A DNA stretch of 6,716 nucleotides from Candidatus Blautia intestinipullorum (GTDB taxonomy: Bacteria > Bacillota > Clostridia > Lachnospirales > Lachnospiraceae). Positions within the stretch are counted from its first letter, which is position 1; every line of letters starts with the position of its first letter. The DNA lies in assembly GCA_019120475.1 (NCBI GenBank), contig DWVA01000191.1:1-6716 (forward strand), in the 5' to 3' direction. The position numbers were made by a program, and so were the translations under genes. Shown here in pieces: positions 1 to 4,675 of this stretch. The notes beneath the pieces are model-generated. The model did not search any database, had not been told where the DNA came from, and was given only the letters and a program-made list of their open reading frames with translations.

Positions 1-1029
1 GTCCGCCACGCTGTTTTCCGTCTGTCCGGTCCCGTCAAAAATGGCGGTGAGCTTATCCTCCGGAATTCCCACGCCCTGATCCGTCACCAGGAAGGTCACA
101 TCCCTTTTTTCGATCTGCACGCTGCATTCCACAGGCTCGCTGCTTCCCGCATGAAAGACCGCATTCTCCATCAGATTGATCAGAACCTGCTCGATCAGCA
201 TGGCGTCCATGGGAATCATGATGAATTCCTCCGGAAGAAGCACCCGTATGTTCGCGTCCGGAATTCTTTTTTTCAGCCGGAATACGGCTTCGCTCATCAC
301 TTCCTCCACAGGCTCCAGGGATTTGTTCACGCTGGCGCGGCCCTCGCTGATTCTGGTCACAGTGAGCAGATTTTCCACCATGTTCAGAAGCCAGTCGGCA
401 TCCTCTCCGATATGCCGCACCATCTCCCTTTTTTCCTGATCCGTAAGCCGTTCTTCATTTTCCAGATAGGAGCTGCTCGCCCCGATAATTCCTGTCAGAG
501 GCGTGCGCAGGTCATGGGACACCGCCCGCAGGAGGTTTGCCCGCATCTTCTCCTTTTCCGCCTCCGCCAGCAGCTTTTCCCGCTCCGAAAGCTCCTTTGC
601 CTGCTTCTTCATGTGCGAGGTGGCCATGCTGGTCAGCACGGCTACCACCATCATGCAGAAGAAGGTAACCGGATACCCATCCAGCATGAAATTCAGTTTC
701 CAGTATGGATAGGTGAACAGGTAATTCACCGCAAAAACACTGAGAAAAGCCGCTGCAATTCCCGGAATGTATCCCTGTGTCGTCCGGGAAACCAGAAGGA
801 TTGCCAGGGTATAGAACATGATCACGTTCATGGTCTGGGCCGTAAGCCGATCATAGATATAGGCGGCTATGGTCGCAACAAAAAGGATGCCAAGGGTAAT
901 CCCGACATCCTTCCAGGTGACCTGGCACCACGCCGGATATTTTTTCATCCACCCGGAGGCTTCCAGCCGCCGTTTTTCATTCCGGGCGGCCGGCCCGTCC
1001 GCCGGAGGCATTTTCTCTCTGGTTCTCAT
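1..1029 (-). CDS. KdpD-like (DUF4118) membrane sensor histidine kinase, C-terminus cut by the window edge
   Basis: This is the first 343 residues of a sensor kinase; the gene continues past the left edge. Four closely spaced hydrophobic segments (about residues 43-59, 66-81, 90-105 and 121-138) form a DUF4118 membrane domain like that of KdpD. A charged coiled stretch (about 140-165) leads to the H-box SHDLRTPLTG, with phosphoacceptor His172. The N-box (NLMENA, Asn285 and Asn289) and G1 box (DQGVGIPED, Asp317) of the ATP-binding domain are present; the G2 glycine box is beyond the window. Unlike full KdpD there is no N-terminal KdpD/UspA sensor region, so this is the short form. ATG 1029-1027 overlaps the TGA of the upstream flavin reductase gene (TGATG), suggesting translational coupling. 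A partner response regulator probably lies further left, as is usual for this family, but cannot be seen. The signal is unknown; potassium sensing should not be assumed. Confidence 0.93.
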   Translation of the reverse strand, partial: MRTREKMPPADGPAARNEKRRLEASGWMKKYPAWCQVTWKDVGITLGILFVATIAAYIYDRLTAQTMNVIMFYTLAILLVSRTTQGYIPGIAAAFLSVFAVNYLFTYPYWKLNFMLDGYPVTFFCMMVVAVLTSMATSHMKKQAKELSEREKLLAEAEKEKMRANLLRAVSHDLRTPLTGIIGASSSYLENEERLTDQEKREMVRHIGEDADWLLNMVENLLTVTRISEGRASVNKSLEPVEEVMSEAVFRLKKRIPDANIRVLLPEEFIMIPMDAMLIEQVLINLMENAVFHAGSSEPVECSVQIEKRDVTFLVTDQGVGIPEDKLTAIFDGTGQTENSVAD

Positions 1030-1535
1030 CATTGCTTCTGTACGAGAATTTTCTCGATCTCCACCACGTAAACCGTATGATAATCCCGGTCCGGATAATT
1101 CTTTGCAATCAGCTCCTGATCCAGAAAGCAGGCCTCCTCCATGGGCTGCGCGTAAAGCTTGCGGCAGATGATCGCCATGCGGCTTTCCTGGAAAACGGGA
1201 GCGCTGTTTACCATTTCCACATGCAGGCCGCAGGCCGCGATCTTGTCCTCATCCCTTCCGGAAACCGTCCCCATATAATTTAGCATCTTCCTGCTTCCCT
1301 CATCGAAAAAGCTTAGGGAAAGCTTCCCGCTCTGATCGATCAGCTCCTTCGTATAGCGCTGCGGCCGGATAAAAACAAAGGCGACCTTCTTGTTCCAGAG
1401 GATCCCCATGCCGCCCCAGCTCGCCGTCATGGCGTTCACCCTTGAGCCGTCCGACGCCGCCACCAGCATCCAGTCCTCTCCGATCAGAGAAAACGGGTTC
1501 TCATGAAGCTCTTCCGGTTTGATTTTTCCCCACAT
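1029..1535 (-). CDS. flavin reductase-like FMN-binding domain protein
   Basis: A 168-residue soluble protein resembling the small flavin reductase / FMN-binding split-barrel family, whose members bind FMN and often use NAD(P)H to reduce flavin. The central part is the most typical: NAMTASWGG (residues 34-42), then a hydrophobic strand and the VFIRPQRYT segment (54-62), followed by a SLSFF strand (73-77) and GTVSGRDEDK (89-98). No signal peptide or membrane segment is seen. The frame is open up to 1649, but ATG 1535 is chosen because AGGGAGG (1550-1544) stands 8 nt before it and the sequence before that ATG is not family-like. The stop overlaps the start of the kinase gene, so the two are probably co-translated. 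A 6-bp GC hairpin (1556-1571) lies just before the ribosome binding site. The substrate is unknown; it could bind flavin for sensing rather than act as a metabolic enzyme. Confidence 0.85.
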   Translation of the reverse strand: MWGKIKPEELHENPFSLIGEDWMLVAASDGSRVNAMTASWGGMGILWNKKVAFVFIRPQRYTKELIDQSGKLSLSFFDEGSRKMLNYMGTVSGRDEDKIAACGLHVEMVNSAPVFQESRMAIICRKLYAQPMEEACFLDQELIAKNYPDRDYHTVYVVEIEKILVQKQ

Positions 1536-1555
1536 TTTCCTGTCCTCCCTTTCCT

Positions 1556-1571
1556 GCCGCCGACAGGCGGC
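1556..1571 (-). promoter_or_regulatory. GC hairpin directly upstream of the flavin reductase ribosome binding site
   Basis: A perfect 6-bp stem, GCCGCC paired with GGCGGC around a 4-nt loop, ends 5 nt before the AGGGAGG ribosome binding site and 20 nt before the ATG. No T-run follows, so it is not a terminator. A role in mRNA processing or translation control is only inferred. Confidence 0.4.
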
Positions 1572-1604
1572 ATTGAAATCAGTTCCATAACGTTTTACGC
1601 AAGA

Positions 1605-1636
1605 GAACACAGACCCTTTCCTCAGGATCTGTGTTC
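1605..1636 (-). terminator. candidate terminator or attenuator after the PspC gene
   Basis: Downstream of the PspC stop, the minus-strand transcript can form a 12-bp stem. GAACACAGATCC (1636-1625) pairs with GGGTCTGTGTTC (1616-1605) around an 8-nt loop. In minus-strand RNA all positions pair, with one G-U; in plus-strand RNA that position becomes a C-A mismatch, so the stem fits the minus strand. The following tail (TCTTGCG) is poor in T, so termination may be partial. That would allow some readthrough into the flavin reductase and kinase genes, for which I found no convincing promoter of their own. Confidence 0.55.
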
Positions 1637-1648
1637 CCCAATCATCCA

Positions 1649-2026
1649 TTATTTCTCAGGCATGATGACCGCAACGATGAAATAGGCGATCAGCCCCATA
1701 AAGCCCGCTCCGAACAGGAGGCTCGCTCCCACCCAGATCAGCCGGACGATGGTGGGGTCCCAGTTGAAATACTCCGCGATCCCCGCGCACACGCCGCAGA
1801 CCATCCGGTTGGAATAAGATCTGGTCAGCCGTCTGCCGGAACCGTTTCCATAGTTTCTGTCATAACCATTCGCGCCATAACCGTTTCCGTTCTCCCAGCC
1901 CTGACTGCTCTGACCGCCGTTCCAGCCATTCCCGTTATCCCAGCCCTGTCCGTTGTTCTGGCCTGTGCTGTCTGCCTGCCAGCCCTGCTGCGCATTGTTC
2001 TGATTTCTATCCTGATATTCTGTCAT
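1649..2026 (-). CDS. PspC-domain membrane protein with Asn/Gly/Gln/Trp-rich N-terminus
   Basis: A 125-residue protein. Residues about 65-125 form a PspC domain: RRLTRSYSNRMVCGVCAGIA leads into EYFNWDP and TIVRLIWV, then a hydrophobic membrane segment (about 94-122) ending in MPEK. PspC proteins are small membrane proteins linked to phage-shock and Lia-type envelope stress responses. The first ~64 residues are low-complexity, rich in Gly, Asn and Gln with regularly spaced Trp and Tyr (repeated NGNGW/NGNGY), and probably disordered. A CxxC pair (Cys77, Cys80) lies in the PspC core. ATG 2026 is chosen for its GAGAGG site 5 nt upstream; the frame extends to a TTG at 2053 with a poorly spaced site. 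It follows the DUF4097 gene by 69 nt, a gap that holds a candidate promoter and a hairpin. A candidate terminator lies 12 nt beyond the stop. Confidence 0.92.
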   Translation of the reverse strand: MTEYQDRNQNNAQQGWQADSTGQNNGQGWDNGNGWNGGQSSQGWENGNGYGANGYDRNYGNGSGRRLTRSYSNRMVCGVCAGIAEYFNWDPTIVRLIWVGASLLFGAGFMGLIAYFIVAVIMPEK

Positions 2027-2041
2027 AATTACCTCTCTTCC

Positions 2042-2071
2042 GGAGCGAAACAAAGCTGTTGATGCCGCTCC
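2042..2071 (-). promoter_or_regulatory. intergenic hairpin just upstream of the PspC ribosome binding site
   Basis: GGAGCG (2071-2066) can pair with CGCTCC (2047-2042), and an inner AACA/TGTT pairing can shorten the loop. It ends 15 nt before the chosen ATG and has no T-run after it. If the promoter at 2082-2110 is used, the stem would sit within a few bases of the mRNA 5' end, where hairpins commonly slow decay. Function is inferred. Confidence 0.4.
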
Positions 2072-2081
2072 TTACGTTTTT

Positions 2082-2110
2082 ATTATCCCTTATCCTTACG
2101 GATTTGTAAA
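2082..2110 (-). promoter_or_regulatory. candidate sigma-A promoter for the PspC gene
   Basis: On the minus strand, TTTACA (2110-2105) and GATAAT (2087-2082) are separated by exactly 17 nt; each matches the sigma-A consensus at 5 of 6 positions. The -35 box lies inside the last codons of the DUF4097 gene. Initiation would fall near 2075, about 50 nt before the PspC start codon. It would let the PspC gene be transcribed separately from the PadR operon. Confidence 0.5.
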
Positions 2111-3028
2111 GTAAATTTCCATACTGCCCATGGATACGTCCAGATCAAAGGTTCCGGCCGCGTCATTATCTGCGCCCCACTGTGAACTCATCCCGGAAAC
2201 TTCCCTGTCCCCAATCCGGACGCTGCCCATTGATGCGGAAACATCAAAATTATAATCCTCTTCCTTTCCGGCAAGCTCCATGGTCACACTTCCCATGCCG
2301 CAGGTCCCGCTCAGATTTCCTGTAATCTCCCCGTTCATATACAGGGAACCCATACCGATGTCCGCAGTCATATCGGAAACCCTCGCATCATACAGATTGA
2401 TTTCTCCCATTCCCAGATAAACCTCCGCATCCTGCGCGCTAAGTTTCCTGATGTCCACACTTCCCATACCCGCGTTGCAGTACAGGTGATCCGCATTCAG
2501 TTCCTCCACCGCAAGCTGTCCGGCTCCCACGGTAAGATTGGATGTTTCGAAGGAAAATCCCTTCGGCAGATACAGCGTCAGCTCTCCCACCGTTTCCGTA
2601 CTCCTTCTGCCGCCGCCGAACATCCATTTCACCCATTTCACTTCACTGTCAGCCCGCACATAAAGCGTTCCATCCTCCACATAGGCCTGGGCTCTTTCAA
2701 TATCAGCGCCTTCAATGCTGGCCGTTTCTCCTTCCGCTTCCAGAACGTTCACATCGACATTGCCAACCTCCAGCGTCAGCTTTCCGGCTCCGGACTCCGG
2801 CAGCGTTTCCAGCTCCTGCGTAAAATCTCCTGACAGGATCTCATGGCTGTTGTCAAATTCAATGCCCGAATCCGACTGTTCCGCCGCAGATACCTCCAGC
2901 AGTCCCTGTGCAAGCATCCCCTCCATGCCTTTCTGTCCTCCGAGCATTCTTCCACCAACCGCCAGCATCCCGCCGGCCGCGATCAGAACCAGCGAAGCAA
3001 TCAGTATCCTCTTAAACCATTTATTCAT
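2096..3028 (-). CDS. DUF4097 family membrane-anchored beta-strand repeat protein
   Basis: A 310-residue protein. Basic residues and a hydrophobic segment (about 8-26) form an N-terminal membrane anchor or uncleaved signal, so the bulk is predicted outside the membrane. From about residue 80 it is made of short beta-strand repeats of the DUF4097 type (the LiaG-like group). The motif VGAG (167-170), then GMGS (187-190), GMGE (206-209), GMGS (225-228), GMGS (244-247), SMGS (266-269) and SMGS (299-302) is spaced 19 residues apart in the first five copies, as expected for coils of a beta-solenoid. No catalytic motif is seen. ATG 3028 is chosen because AAAGGGGAAG stands just before it and the anchor starts at once; a GTG at 3070 is in frame but lacks a clear site. 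It lies 46 nt after the DUF1700 stop. DUF4097 genes often accompany PadR, DUF1700 and PspC genes in Firmicutes. Function is unknown, probably structural or sensory at the envelope. Confidence 0.92.
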   Translation of the reverse strand: MNKWFKRILIASLVLIAAGGMLAVGGRMLGGQKGMEGMLAQGLLEVSAAEQSDSGIEFDNSHEILSGDFTQELETLPESGAGKLTLEVGNVDVNVLEAEGETASIEGADIERAQAYVEDGTLYVRADSEVKWVKWMFGGGRRSTETVGELTLYLPKGFSFETSNLTVGAGQLAVEELNADHLYCNAGMGSVDIRKLSAQDAEVYLGMGEINLYDARVSDMTADIGMGSLYMNGEITGNLSGTCGMGSVTMELAGKEEDYNFDVSASMGSVRIGDREVSGMSSQWGADNDAAGTFDLDVSMGSMEIYFTNP

Positions 3029-3042
3029 ATCTTCCCCTTTCT

Positions 3043-3061
3043 GCACGGCTTTCGGCCGTAC
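3043..3061 (-). promoter_or_regulatory. hairpin just upstream of the DUF4097 ribosome binding site
   Basis: On the minus strand GTACGGC (3061-3055) pairs with GCCGTGC (3049-3043) around a 5-nt CGAAA loop, giving 7 bp with one G-U. It ends 14 nt before the ATG at 3028, right against the AAAGGGG site. No T-run follows. Its position matches the hairpins before the PspC and flavin reductase genes. Confidence 0.4.
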
Positions 3062-3074
3062 CGTCTTCACCTGT

Positions 3075-4061
3075 TTATCTTTTTCTGTGAAATGGCAGAC
3101 TGCATAGTCTGACGAATCCCCGGCACAGGGCCGGAACCGTATTTACCGCGAGCCAGCACATCAGCAGAGTCAGCAGCAGCCCAATTCCGACACATACCAT
3201 ACCGCCGCCCAGGATACAGACCGCCGAAGTGGGAAATGCCGCCAGATTGGCAATGGCGAAAACAACCAGCGCGCCGCCCACTACCAGCACAACAATCCCT
3301 GTAATCACAATACAGGCAAAGAAAACAAGCACACATACCAGGAACACAAAAGCGATAATGACAGCTCCCAGTCCCAGCGGCACCAGGACAGGAACCAGAA
3401 AGAGGCAGGCCAGGATCAGCAGAATTATCTCTCCTGCGCTTCTCTTTTGCGGCCTTTGTGGGCCGGCAGCGGACATATCCGGACCATTCCAGCGGCCTTG
3501 TGATCCGGGGCCTTGGGATCCGGGGCCCTGGGATCCGGGGCCCTGGGATCCAAAGCCACCGGAGTTCCCTGGCCCGAAGCCGGAAGGTCCAGGACCATAT
3601 GCGCCGCAGCCGCTCATTCCAGGGCCGGGACCTCCATACCCGTTCGTTCCGGGGCCGGGACCTCCGTGCCTGCCCATTCCAGGCCCTGCAGTACCGTTTT
3701 CCTGCGTTCCGGAACAGGCCCCGTTTCCAAAACCGTTTTTTTCATCGGATTCGGCCCCGTTTTTATCTGCTTCCGTTTTCTCCGTCCATCCGCTGACGGG
3801 AACCGGTTCTCTTTTCTCTCCTTCATCCATCCGGAAACCCTCTTCTGTGAATTCTCCGAAATCCTCTCCGTCCTGAAGGCCGACCCGGATGCTGTCTGCG
3901 ATGCGTTCCGGAGAGCCGAGCGCAGCAAGCGCAGCGTTCTCATTTTCCGTTCCGGCGTCGTCCAGATAATCATTATAATATTGAAGCGCATCCTCCCGCT
4001 CCGCCTGAGGAATATCCTCCAGAAGCTCCTGAAGCCGTTCCATAAATTCCGCTCTGTTCAT
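3075..4061 (-). CDS. HAAS/DUF1700 domain membrane protein with Gly/Pro-rich linker
   Basis: A 328-residue protein in three parts. Residues 1-62 are a DUF1700/HAAS helical domain with the typical LLEDIPQAEREDALQYYNDY, DDAG and LGSPERIADSI motifs. Residues about 63-210 are a polar then Gly/Pro-rich linker, with GGPGPG blocks and a perfect GSQGP pentapeptide run (171-189), which looks disordered. Residues about 211-305 hold several hydrophobic segments (roughly 211-231, 232-262, 264-280 and 282-305), ending in a basic tail. HAAS/DUF1700 domains are commonly encoded next to PadR-like regulators and are thought to act in their signalling. The start codon overlaps the PadR stop (ATGA, 4061-4058), with GGGAGG 9 nt upstream inside padR, implying tight co-expression. 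The N-terminal domain is probably cytoplasmic and may contact the PadR protein; this partnership is an inference from context. The linker DNA contains 15-bp tandem repeats and may vary in length between strains. Confidence 0.92.
   Translation of the reverse strand: MNRAEFMERLQELLEDIPQAEREDALQYYNDYLDDAGTENENAALAALGSPERIADSIRVGLQDGEDFGEFTEEGFRMDEGEKREPVPVSGWTEKTEADKNGAESDEKNGFGNGACSGTQENGTAGPGMGRHGGPGPGTNGYGGPGPGMSGCGAYGPGPSGFGPGNSGGFGSQGPGSQGPGSQGPGSQGRWNGPDMSAAGPQRPQKRSAGEIILLILACLFLVPVLVPLGLGAVIIAFVFLVCVLVFFACIVITGIVVLVVGGALVVFAIANLAAFPTSAVCILGGGMVCVGIGLLLTLLMCWLAVNTVPALCRGFVRLCSLPFHRKR
3496..3552. repeat. 15-bp tandem repeat, about 3.8 copies, in the DUF1700 linker
   Basis: Plus-strand units begin at 3496, 3511, 3526 and 3541, with the form CCYTGKGATCCGGGG. 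The second and third units differ at one base, the first has a T for G, and the last is partial. Because 15 is a multiple of three, changes in copy number keep the reading frame and add or remove one GSQGP pentapeptide. Near-identity of the units suggests recent slippage or conversion. Confidence 0.9.
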
Positions 4062-4390
4062 TCCCTTTTACCTCCCGTCCGGCCCTCAAGCAGATCTGTG
4101 ATTCTGCCGGAATATTTTTTCCATTCCTCCATATACAGCCCAAGCTGCGCGCGTCCCCGCTCCGTCACCTGATAGTACCTTCGGTTCCGCCCGCCGTATT
4201 CCATATCGTAGGCCTCCAGGCATCCATCCGCCTGAAGTCTTCTCAGGACCGGATAGAGTGTGGACTCCGACAGCTCCACCGCCTGCCGCACCTCCTGCGT
4301 GATCCGGTAGCCATAGGCCCCATCCGGCTCTCTGGAAACCACGGCAAGCACGATCGCATCCAGCAGCGCCGCTCCCGTATTAAAAACCAT
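4058..4390 (-). CDS. PadR-family winged-helix transcriptional regulator
   Basis: A 110-residue PadR-type repressor of the short class (winged helix plus a brief C-terminal helix). The recognition region is visible: YGYRITQEVRQ (27-37), then the helix SESTLYPVLRRLQADGCLEA (41-60), and the wing GGRNRRYYQVTERGRAQL (66-83). The C-terminal helix (about 84-102) probably dimerises. ATG 4390 is chosen because AAGGGAG stands 8 nt upstream and family members begin near this point; the frame stays open to 4471, but that would place the promoter inside the gene. It is first in its operon and overlaps the DUF1700 gene by 4 nt. PadR proteins usually repress their own operon and are relieved by a small ligand or a partner protein. 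Here a perfect inverted repeat (4416-4436) between promoter and gene is a candidate operator, and the DUF1700 protein a candidate partner; both are inferences. Confidence 0.94.
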   Translation of the reverse strand: MVFNTGAALLDAIVLAVVSREPDGAYGYRITQEVRQAVELSESTLYPVLRRLQADGCLEAYDMEYGGRNRRYYQVTERGRAQLGLYMEEWKKYSGRITDLLEGRTGGKRE

Positions 4391-4415
4391 GTTCCATACT
4401 CCCTTCTGAAACTTC

Positions 4416-4436
4416 ATATTATATTTGCTATAATAT
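4416..4436. promoter_or_regulatory. perfect inverted repeat, candidate PadR operator
   Basis: ATATTATA (4416-4423) and TATAATAT (4429-4436) are perfect inverted copies separated by 5 nt. The repeat lies about 8-28 nt downstream of the expected transcription start of the padR promoter and 25 nt before the start codon. A dimeric repressor there would block transcription. The minus-strand right half contains TATAAT, so it could instead be a second -10 box, but its -35 region is poor. Confidence 0.5.
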
Positions 4437-4450
4437 TGTTTTGTAGCTTT

Positions 4451-4479
4451 ACTATAGAGCAGAGTCCGCAAAACTGCAA
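4451..4479 (-). promoter_or_regulatory. sigma-A promoter of the PadR-DUF1700-DUF4097 operon
   Basis: On the minus strand, TTGCAG (4479-4474) and TATAGT (4456-4451) are separated by 17 nt. The -10 box matches consensus at 5 of 6 positions and the -35 at 3 of 6. Expected initiation near 4444 gives a leader of about 54 nt before the PadR ATG, containing the inverted repeat. The promoter lies 115 bases from the IS end, so the operon keeps its own promoter despite the insertion. Confidence 0.6.
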
Positions 4480-4593
4480 GGAAGAAGCCCGGAAGATTCG
4501 GCGAAAAAACTCTGATGAAAAACGAAAGATTTTCTTAATTAGTTTCCCCACACATCCGCCCGGAATTGTGATTGCTCCTGTAAAATGCTATAA
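4480..4593. other. intergenic stretch between the padR promoter and the IS, no gene seen
   Basis: This AT-richer 114-base stretch shows no plausible coding frame or strong terminator. On the plus strand, TTGTGA (4566-4571) and TATAAC (4589-4594) are 17 nt apart with an extended TG before the -10, giving a candidate promoter that points right, into the IS. The last base of that -10 box is the first base of the IS, so the insertion may have split a divergent promoter. Confidence 0.5.
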
Positions 4594-4610
4594 CCTGACT
4601 TTTACACTTT
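4594..4610. repeat. left terminal inverted repeat of the IS
   Basis: CCTGACTTTTACACTTT is the exact reverse complement of 6700-6716. The match stops after 17 bases (CAGAG on this side, TATTC on the other). Confidence 0.92.
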
Positions 4611-4617
4611 CAGAGAC

Positions 4618-4658
4618 AAAAACCCCTGCATTTCCCATAACAATGGGATCTGCAGAGG
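4618..4658 (-). terminator. rho-independent terminator of the transposase gene
   Basis: In the minus-strand transcript CCTCTGCA (4658-4651) pairs with TGCAGGGG (4630-4623), and after a 2-nt internal loop TCCCAT (4648-4643) pairs with ATGGGA (4638-4633) around a 4-nt loop. A run of five T (4622-4618) follows. It starts 18 nt after the transposase stop and ends just before the left repeat, so it should keep transposase transcripts from running into the PadR operon. On the plus strand a looser pyrimidine-rich tail follows the stem, so weak bidirectional action is possible. Confidence 0.85.
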
Positions 4659-4675
4659 CCTTCTTCTGTTATGCT

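Noticed and set aside
151..1071. Long plus-strand open frame (306 codons) opposite the kinase gene
   Set aside because: It runs antisense to a clear histidine kinase with H, N and G1 boxes; the predicted protein is His/Arg/Pro-rich with no recognisable domain. It is a shadow of codon bias.
3094..3109. Inverted repeat CAGACT-ATGC-AGTCTG near the end of the DUF1700 gene
   Set aside because: The 6-bp stem lies inside the coding region, has no T-run close after it, and is easily expected by chance.
3496..3552. Regular repeats as a CRISPR array
   Set aside because: The units are 15 bp, directly adjacent without spacers, and in frame within a coding sequence.
3229..3876. Plus-strand Pro-rich open frame (215 codons)
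   Set aside because: It mirrors the Gly/Pro linker of the DUF1700 gene; GGNCCN repeats read on the other strand give Pro/Gly runs. No ribosome site or family resemblance.
3513..4172. Plus-strand open frame (219 codons) spanning the DUF1700/PadR junction
   Set aside because: It is antisense to two well-supported overlapping genes and has no ribosome site or domain.
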